DNA from: Pleurobrachia bachei
Taxonomy: Eukaryota; Ctenophora; Tentaculata; Cydippida; Pleurobrachiidae
Length of the DNA stretch: 22,934 nucleotides
Assembly: GCA_000695325.1 (NCBI GenBank)
Contig: AVPN01000735.1
Span: forward strand, 1 to 22,934
Reading direction: 5' to 3'
Shown here: positions 16,088 through 22,934 of the stretch, piece after piece
Layout of the letters: every line of letters begins with the position of its first letter
How positions within the stretch are numbered: position 1 is the stretch's first letter
The notes under the pieces: generated by a model
Seen by the model: only the letters and a program-made list of their open reading frames with translations
Databases searched by the model: none
What the model was told of the DNA's origin: nothing
Program-made: the position numbers and the translations under genes

Positions 16088-16379
16088 AGTAGGAGTTTGA
16101 ACACAATAAGGGTGGTGAAAACAGTTGAAAATATATGCAGGTGTTAGATTTGACATCGGTGTATGATTCAGATTTTCTCTCTATAGGTGAAGATTGGAGT
16201 GAAAATTGTGCCGATGTGATTTCAGTATAATAGTAGCAGCAGTGGGCAGCTGAAAGAGAGGAACTTAGCTTACGTCTAGGTTCTAGAGGCCAGAGGGAAC
16301 AAAAGAAAGAAAGAAAGATTGTAACATTAAGTTTACCTAAGTTGATGGAATTGGAGGAGACAGTGTTTCAAACACTCAC

Positions 16380-16620
16380 CCGTTCGAAGGGTTGTAAATT
16401 GATCACTCAGTTTTGTGTAAACCCAGTTCCTATTCCCAGTACAGAAATATGCTTCGATCAGTCCACACCAATCGTCAAATTCTATCTTTCTCACCGATCT
16501 TTTATCAATAACTGGTATTTTCATCAATTTTTGGTCAAGAATACTGGCTGGTTCTGCCGGATGTAGGCCCAGTTTCACCGGTTCTGTTGGGGTTAACCAG
16601 AGCAGCAAATAAAAGAACAT
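16380..16620 (-). CDS. Signal-peptide exon A, paralogue of exon B
   Basis: ATG at 16620, a hydrophobic start MFFYLLLWLTPTEP, then DDWCGLIEAYFCTGNRNWVY and TKLSDQFTTLRTG. It ends at a consensus donor (GTGAGT, 16379) in phase 1, homologous to the donor of exon B 0.5 kb downstream. The two may be tandem genes or alternative first exons joined to the same, unidentified, later exons. A mariner-like element begins only 4 bp upstream of the ATG, so the original promoter and 5' UTR have been displaced. Confidence 0.55.
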
Positions 16621-16624
16621 AATA

Positions 16625-17536
16625 TTAGGTCATCCAGTATTGATTGTCGTTTGGCTTTTATGGAAAAATGGTTTAAGATAGAGCAAAATGGACTTCACCG
16701 ATGTTTTTCTCGTGCAATTTTAGATCGGAATATGATGCCTGATATTGGTATATGGCTGTTCTCGGTTCCCGCCAGGCTATTTTCTCTAACCCACTCTCGT
16801 TGCTGCTGCACGGGGTTACCAATGTTCTTTGAACGCTGGCGGAAGAAAATTGGTACGGTTTCTTCAGCTCCTGTAGTGCTCAATCGATAGACAATTGTCT
16901 AAGGATGAGTTATGTTTGCGATTTGGGTCTCTACGGGTTGACTCGTAACCTCTAGAACAGTTAATATAGCATCAAAAAGCCAAAAAGTGCAAAAAATTGG
17001 GTCTGATTTACGGGTACGTTCGAAAACGTCAATAAATCGCTTTTTAAAGTCAACCAATCGCATAATTTGGTTCACTACGTCTTAGAACTGACTTAGAACT
17101 AAATTTTACTGCAGAGGTTTTGGTATCAAGCCAATCATGAGGAGACCCGGAAGCGAAAGTTTCTAATTTTGACCAAAAATTTTTGACGGCCCGTTGCTCA
17201 GTGTCAAAATAAAGATATGATCTTTTTTACATCTTAAACGACAGATAATTGTCCATTGAACAAGCTTGATGCAACAAAACATCACTCAGGTAGCATTTTC
17301 AAGAAGTACAGAAGCTTTAGTACTAAAACTCGAAAATCGCGATTTTTCATTTGCAGCAGCAACGAGAGTGGGTCAGAGAAAGTAGCCTGGCGGGAACCGA
17401 GAACAGCCATATACCAATATCAGCCATCATATTCCGAATTAAAATTGCACGAGAAAAACAGTGGTGAAGTCCATTTTGCTCTATCTCAAACCATTTTTCC
17501 GTAAAAGCCAAACGACAATCAATACGGATGACCTAA
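16625..17536. mobile_element. Mariner-like non-autonomous element, 912 bp, TA target duplication
   Basis: About 190-bp terminal inverted repeats: left TTAGGTCATCC(A)GTATTGA..., right ...TCAATACGGATGACCTAA. TA at 16623-16624 and 17537-17538 form the target duplication typical of Tc1/mariner. TTAGGT...TCC ends resemble mariner termini. The arms match through GCAGCAGCAACGAGAGTGGG (near 17355) with several percent divergence. The ~540-bp middle has no transposase-like frame, so it depends on an enzyme made elsewhere. Confidence 0.85.
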
Positions 17537-17538
17537 TA

Positions 17539-17926
17539 TGATGGTCGATGTATATAATGTGTGATAAAATGAATGAGTGATCAGGCGATCTTACTAAGCT
17601 TAGCAGGTGTCAACTTGTCAAGTTGGGAGAGGAGAGAGTCACTTACTTTTGAGAGAAAGAGACCGAGAGAGGCGAGAGCCGTAACGGCACGGTGTAACGA
17701 TTAAACCACCTGTGTCACATTTTATGCAACTCATCATGTTAACGAATCATAAAAACCCCTAACCTTAATCTATCTATCCCTCCCATAACGTCTTGACCCC
17801 TCCCCATAACTTCGCCTTATCCCATTTATATTCGGCGAGTGTTTGACCCTGATTCCTGAGTTCCTTTACTTGTTAATGTTTATTTTGAAGGATCGCAGCT
17901 AATCCCCTCCTCTCTCTCCTAAATAG
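17539..17926. other. No gene seen
   Basis: Between the mariner-like element and the acidic-protein exons. It has GAGA-rich sequence (17625-17685), a small GCCGTAACGGC palindrome near 17679 and a pyrimidine tract before the acceptor at 17926. No start exon for the acidic protein was recognised. Confidence 0.5.
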
Positions 17927-19449
17927 GGTCCTGGCTCAGAATACAATTCGGACGAAGACTCAGACACTGATTCAGATATTAGGAGCCTTATTGAGAGTGT
18001 ATACATGCCTCTGGTGAGTTAAGAGTTTGTTTCTTGTGATGACGTGATGTTTTAGAAATCTGACAGCTCTGGAATTCGTTTGCTTACGAAATAACTCTTC
18101 CAAATCGTTCGACCGCGACCTTAGCTTAGTAGGGCGAGATTCGTGCCGCCAAGGGCCAGGAATACTTCGTTACCACTTACCATACCATGTGATTCGTCAA
18201 ATTCTGTGATGAGCTCACTCTCAGTAACCTAATGTCCTCCTATCTTGCATTGCTCGACCCCCTCACATCACGCCCCGGAGGGTTAGAACTTTGTTCGACC
18301 ATAACACACTATCTAACTCCCTCTCAGCATCTCACACCAAGCAGAAGCAACTCTAGGAAGAATCTGGATGATGCCAAATCCGAATGTAGCTCCTTTACCC
18401 GTCGTGCCAAGATGCCTGCCTCAATGGGCTGGCTGGACACCAACAAACGTAAGCAGTCATGAAATGTATTAGTTGGTTAATCAATTAAGTTAATTGGTTG
18501 TTTAACTTGATACCGACCCGATCTGTGCACACTGTAACTGATCACCTCCCTAAAATCCGGAATCTAACTAATAATATATCTCTTCTTGTATAGCGAGCAC
18601 ATCAGACGAAGACTCGGAAACTGAGACATCAGAAGATGATGAAGATACAGACGAGATCTCAGAAGAAGAAGAGGGAGAAGGAGAGGAATTGGAGGAGGAG
18701 GAAGGACCTGTGGAAGCATCAGAAGAAGGGTAAGTGATAGAGAATGGTCTACCAAACATGTTTGAAGCTTATTGGGTGCATTAACAACCATGCTAGTATA
18801 TCCCTTTAAATTTAAAATCTTATAATGCTTGTCCAATTCCTCTCCGTGTTTTCACTAAAATGAGTACCCTCTATATCTTGAGGCCAAGTTATTGATCATG
18901 TAATGACATTTAACCATTTGATGAGGTGTAAGCCTGTAAACTTAAAGTGTAACCAGGTGTAACCCCCCTGTCTTTATTAATTATCCTGTAACCATTCTCT
19001 AGATCTGTGTGCTCCTCCCGTTCTGAGAGTATGGAAGGTAACAAAAGCTCAGAAATATCTTTTTTTCTTAAAAAATCAATGTGCATGTTTGTGTGGTAAT
19101 TGTGATTGTGAAACTCTAAATCAATTAATTAATTAATTGCGATAAGCATCCTCTTCTTGCACAATTCAATAAGTGCAATTAATTGATCTTTTCCTCCCCG
19201 GTCCCCCTAATAGCATGCCCCCTCCCTCTAATCATGTTCTCCTCCCTCCTAGAGCTGGAAGCTGAGGCTGAAGCCCAGTTGATACAAGAAGGGGATCCCC
19301 GGATTTCACTTCTCAGTGACATAATGAAGAGTATGGATGAAGATTCAGTTCATTGGCTGAAAGACAATAGCGTGCCCGGGGGGAAGATGGAGCAGCCTAG
19401 TGGGGGAATCCCACCGCCCCTACCTCCTCGTGGGGAGATTTTGATATGA
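17927..19449 (+). CDS. Ser/Asp/Glu-rich acidic protein, 3' five exons
   Basis: Exons: 17927-18013, 18328-18448, 18594-18729, 19003-19037, 19253-19449 (TGA); all junction phases agree. Exon 1 has YNSDEDSDTDSDIRSLIE; exon 2 a basic stretch with SRSNSRKNL and MGWLDTNK; exon 3 is extremely acidic (TSDEDSETETSEDDEDTDE and EEEEGEGEELEEEEG); exon 5 ends DPRISLLSDIMKSMDEDSVH then PPPLPPRGEILI. There are many potential casein-kinase-2 sites and a Pro-rich, SH3-ligand-like PPPLPPR near the C-terminus. No signal peptide, membrane segment or catalytic domain is visible, so an intracellular scaffold or nuclear role is a guess. The 5' end is not located: the mariner-like element and minus-strand genes lie upstream. 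Confidence 0.68.
18113..18175. repeat. Dispersed short repeat, divergent copy 3
   Basis: CGTGCCGCCAAGGGCCAGGA followed by ATACTTCGTTACCA resembles 3126-3175 and 6578-6630. It lies in the first visible intron of the acidic-protein gene. Similarity is limited to about 40 bp. Confidence 0.3.
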
Positions 19450-19602
19450 AAATGAGAGAGAGTTATAAAATATGGAGTTGTGAATTATTGGAACTGCTGG
19501 TTTTCAGAAGACTCTATAACTATGACCGCCTATTATACCTAACAATGCAATAATACAGATGTGTATATTTTATCTTGAGTTATATCTTCCATACATTATA
19601 CT

Positions 19603-20492
19603 GACACTGTCTGGCGGCGCCACGATAGCCATATTATATGATTTACTAATCTTGAAAATTAAAACCCAAGTTTAAGTTTAACGAGTTTTTCATCATACTA
19701 ATAGTGTCACAGCTCCTGTCAGTGTCTGGCGGCCCAGTTTTAATTCTCAGAGTCAATGCACTGAGATTGGGTCGGCGCCGCCAAGCAGATTACAGCCAAG
19801 TTTGTGAGTTGAAATCCAAATGTTTGGTAATGCTGTTTTTGAAAGACGTTTTACGAGGCCCCCTGTTTTTCGATGTCGTTATTTGGCCGTATTTCTGTTT
19901 TTGTAGGGTCATTCAGAGAGATGATTTTTTAAACAAATATGATTGTTGATGTTCCCTAGGGCAGCTAATCAAAAGAATGTGGGAATGTGTGAAAGTAATT
20001 TTGTTGACCAAAATTTGTAGGCAACAGGCTAGGTAATGGTATAAAACCCGTGTTTACTGCTCTACTGTCTATTGTGGGGAGAAGAGTTTTATTTTTGAAA
20101 AAGTTTCGATTCTTTTTGAAAACGGTTACATTATTGTTGAATCTTTATTGATATTCTGGAATATATTGATTGTGCACGTCATGCACGTCACAATGAAGAT
20201 TTATTAGGAACTAACAAGCCCAAGACCTTTCAATTTGTCCACAAAACCTGTCTGGCGCCACCGACCCCATCTGTCGCATGCTCAGATTAGCTGTCTGGCG
20301 CCGCCGACCCGATCTCAGCGCACTATCGCAATTTGAGAATCAAATGGGGTATGGCGCCGCCATACAGCAGATTAGGAGAATCAAATGCCAAATGGGGTAC
20401 GCGTACAGCGCCCCCATACGTACGGCGCAAAACTACATTGTGATAATGAGGGATGCTGAGTCAGCATTGCTGACCCAATCTGAGCACTCAGT
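19603..20492. repeat. Cluster of GGCGCC-centred motifs in both orientations
   Basis: Related ~25-35-bp units occur at 19603-19626, 19719-19737, 19759-19793, 20248-20274, 20289-20323, 20341-20374, 20389-20428 and 20467-20492. The fullest form is CTGAGATTGGGTCGGCGCCG followed by CCAAGCAGA; others are its reverse complement or variants (for example CTGTCTGGCGCCGCCGACCC). They stand out as GC-rich islands in AT-rich DNA. No coding role is evident; a site array or fragmented repeat is inferred. Confidence 0.6.
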
Positions 20493-20675
20493 GCAGTAGT
20501 TTTTGTTCGACAGTACTATTATACTGCCAGTATTATACGACCTGTCCAATAAAAGTAGGTCGGCTTCTCCACTGGAGACTCTCCAGACTCTGGAGCATTC
20601 GGTCCATGTGACATATGCTCATGCTGGCAATGACACGGAGCGGCGCGTGCAAGAACTGCGGTCAGAGCATTGGCC

Positions 20676-20683
20676 TGACGTCA
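20676..20683. promoter_or_regulatory. TGACGTCA palindrome (CRE-like)
   Basis: A perfect match to the cAMP-response-element core bound by CREB/ATF bZIP factors. Two more lie at 16007-16014 and 16024-16031, but inside exon B coding sequence. Function is unproven. Confidence 0.25.
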
Positions 20684-20778
20684 CGATGTCATCAGTCATT
20701 GACTTCCAGCTCCCTTGACAGTTGACTGAGTCACGGGAACTGGAATAGTCTCTTCACGAAATTCACGACGGCAGACTG

Positions 20779-20967
20779 TCATCTGCCCCGAATGTGTGTG
20801 AACTTGAAGGTGTGTTTCACACTGTGAGAGAGAATAATCGGGTCCCCGGAGTGCACCCGTACAACTTGGTGGATGCTTGAGAAGTGACCACTCGACTGAC
20901 ACTCATCGTAACTAAACATGACAACAGGCCTTAAATGCATAGCCATCAGCAGGCAACTGTAATTCAC
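20779..20967 (-). pseudogene. Possible C2H2 zinc-finger relic
   Basis: Two overlapping minus-strand frames carry finger-like pieces: HQVVRVHSGD in one, and QCETHLQVHTHSGQMTVC in another. H-x5-H and HSGD/HSGQ spacing recalls C2H2 fingers and their linkers. No single frame has a complete C2H2 unit, so it would be a frameshifted fragment. Chance similarity cannot be excluded. Confidence 0.2.
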
Positions 20968-21291
20968 AAAGTGAAACGGCCACCTAATCGCTTGGCAATC
21001 TAGCCCCCTAATTTGCCAACTTGCTTATTAGTGGTGGGTGTTTACATCGCTCTCACGGCGAAGTATCGATACATGTGCCATGCTAGTAATGCGAAGAGTG
21101 CAGCTGAGCCAAGACTATCCGACCGTGAGAGAGCCCCCACACGCACAATGACTGACTGACATCGGCTCTGAATACAAGTCTCTAGACAGACCCACAATTA
21201 CACCCGACCAGACGCCGACGGAGTCATAGTAGTCCCTTCTACTACCGCACAGCTGCTACATGATAGCATTGCTCCCGGACGACTCAGCGAT

Positions 21292-21311
21292 CCAAACCAA
21301 ACCAAACCAAA
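21292..21311. repeat. (CCAAA)4 directly before the 0.53-kb repeat
   Basis: Four CCAAA units abut the start of the second 0.53-kb repeat copy; copy 1 lacks them. It could be a target tract or the tail of another element. Confidence 0.7.
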
Positions 21312-21797
21312 CTATGCACTGTATAACAGGTAGTGGAAGATCATACAGAGCAGAACGGTATTCCGTGTAATGTGGTTGTTACAATATGTTCTTCAGAGAT
21401 GACATGCTACATAGTCCCTCGTAAAAGTCGCTAAGCTAAATCTCAAATCTGTGAGGAACTTAGGACATGGTTCAAGACCCCCATTTACTCATTACTGTCA
21501 GCACGTCTGAATCGGTCTGAATCAGAATGGTTACGGCTTAGGACCGCTCGTCCTTACACAATAACTACTCCAATACACTCCTAATGATGTACTATCCAGT
21601 AAACCGTGATTTATAGTAATCGGTGTTCGAGTGCAACAATCAATATGATCACCCGATTAATATGAGCGATACCACGCGTTGTTGTACTACTAGTCGCATG
21701 AAATTAACGGTAACTTCACCGCCTCCTCAAGTTGACCTGCCATTGTATTGGAAGGGATTGAGATAGACATAGTAAAATGGGAGAGAGATAGATAGAT

Positions 21798-21838
<41 letters not shown>
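21311..21838. repeat. 0.53-kb dispersed repeat ending in (AG)n, copy 2
   Basis: Near-identical partner of 14710-15241. The AG tract has one interruption (AGAAGAG) and is shorter. Unrelated sequence follows from 21839. Confidence 0.9.
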
Positions 21839-21840
<2 letters not shown>

Positions 21841-22934
21841 GGAGCGAGGAAAAGAGAGGGAAAAGAGACACACAAAGAGAGGCTGTGTCGAGGCGGGAGG
21901 TAACAGCCGAGCTGGTGTTGATCATTTTGATCATCATTATGCCAACTCACGGTACTGACACAGCGACAGCTGCTGCACCATGTTATCTCTTATGATGGAT
22001 ATTTCCATCTGGAAAATGTGTCACGGAATTCTCACGATCGTACCGCTGATGCATGCTGTACCTGCTTATTCGAGTGATAGTGTCGAAATGTACATATTTC
22101 AGGAAAAAGTCTGACAAAGAAATAAAGATCCTAGGAAAGAATTCACTTGACACAAAAAAACACTTTTTTATCAAATAAGGTTTTCTGCATACACAGTACA
22201 CTCACGCTATCATAGGTGGCCTTTTATATTAATAGTAAGTATTATTATAAAATAAAAGGCCACCTATGATGAAATGACTTATGAGCATAATGAGATATAT
22301 AGTTTGTTACCAACAGTATCTTCACTATCCAGAATGTTTCAATAGCTGGGACGGGCTGGCGTAAGCTTAGGCGACGCTGCAGGTGGTAAAATCTGTAAAC
22401 TGTAAAACAAAAATTGCATGCTACGCTTCATAGCAATACAATGCAATGTGTTTTCAAATTTCATGGTTGCTTATTTCTTACTTTTCAAAGAACTAACTTT
22501 AACTAAGAACCAAACGTGAAACGATGGACTGTCTGATTGATGGTGAGCAGGTAACTTTTGTACCTAGCAAGAACCTCACAGATAGCTTAGATATTAGGGC
22601 CTAGATATTTAAGGCCTCTCTTCTTTAGAGGTAAAGTCACATACTGTGTGATTTTAAATGACTGGGACTGGTATATCGCAAATTGCGTAAAAACTATGGC
22701 ATCTTTCGACTTCAAATTTTGGGACATGATAAAACTAAGTTGTAGCAATTTTCTCCTAGTTTTACAGCAAAATTCAATGTTCCTGAATGAATCTATTGCC
22801 AAAAAACCTCCTCCAACTTTACACAGTCATAACTCTGGAGTCTAACGAGATAGAGAGTTCAAATTTTTTGGAGGGACAGATAAGACGATTTTAAATGTTT
22901 TGTCTGTTTTACGAGTTGCTAACGTTTACCGTTT
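21839..22934. other. No gene seen
   Basis: AT-rich, with only short frames showing no domain or splice pattern. It contains the hairpin at 22209-22270. CTAGTTTTAC-type phrases near 22758 also occur near 7410, suggesting old dispersed repeats. Confidence 0.5.
22209..22270. repeat. 62-bp hairpin with near-perfect stem
   Basis: The stretch ATCATAGGTGGCCTTTTAT pairs perfectly with ATAAAAGGCCACCTATGAT (19 bp), and part of the AT-rich loop can extend the stem. It could be a tiny inverted-repeat element or a small-RNA precursor. The near-perfect pairing favours a young element. Confidence 0.8.

Noticed and set aside
16651-17504. Open frames of ~80 codons inside the mariner-like element
   Set aside because: They lie largely in the inverted terminal repeats, mirror each other, and show no DD(D/E) transposase features.
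1-22934. CRISPR array, bacterial operon or defence system
   Set aside because: No regularly spaced identical repeats with unique spacers; spliced genes and tRNA structure show eukaryotic nuclear DNA.

Overview
The window is eukaryotic, almost certainly from an early-branching animal. A demosponge-like genome is my best guess, at low confidence. Reasons: many small exons with GT..AG introns, a canonical eukaryotic tRNA gene, a calbindin/secretagogin-type EF-hand gene, an extracellular mosaic gene built from phase-1 exons, X-box-like (RFX) palindromes, and many small DNA-transposon relics. No bacterial or viral gene was recognised.

Layout. (1) 170-3063 (+): nine in-phase exons of a long coiled-coil protein; five more in-phase exons at 9073-10508 complete it (642 visible residues, 5' end outside the window). 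(2) The 6-kb intron between these blocks (3064-9072) holds GA-rich DNA, a tRNA-Thr(TGT) gene between two 167-bp direct repeats, and a minus-strand gene (4474-6935). That gene encodes a secreted or surface protein with an ephrin-receptor-like Cys module and a discoidin-like module. The same intron holds an antisense 1.4-kb copy of the coiled-coil gene's own 3' end, so 7520-10314 is a large, slightly diverged palindrome. (3) 10858-14049 (-): 3' exons of a secretagogin/calbindin-like EF-hand protein. One intron holds two copies of a ~555-bp repeat, each with evenly spaced X-box-like palindromes. (4) 14710-16620: a 0.53-kb repeat (second copy at 21311), possible exons, and two related signal-peptide exons on the minus strand. 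A 0.9-kb mariner-like non-autonomous element (16625-17536) sits 4 bp upstream of one start codon. (5) 17927-19449 (+): 3' exons of a Ser/Asp/Glu-rich acidic protein. (6) 19450-22934: no convincing gene; a cluster of GGCGCC-centred motifs, the second 0.53-kb repeat copy, GA microsatellite and a perfect hairpin.

The genes do not form an obvious pathway. The strongest themes are structural: a nested antisense gene plus self-antisense palindrome inside one intron, repeated tandem duplication of splice junctions in the coiled-coil gene, and X-box-like sites in that gene and in a repeat family. All exon models come from reading frame, splice consensus and phase only; no transcript or database evidence was available.
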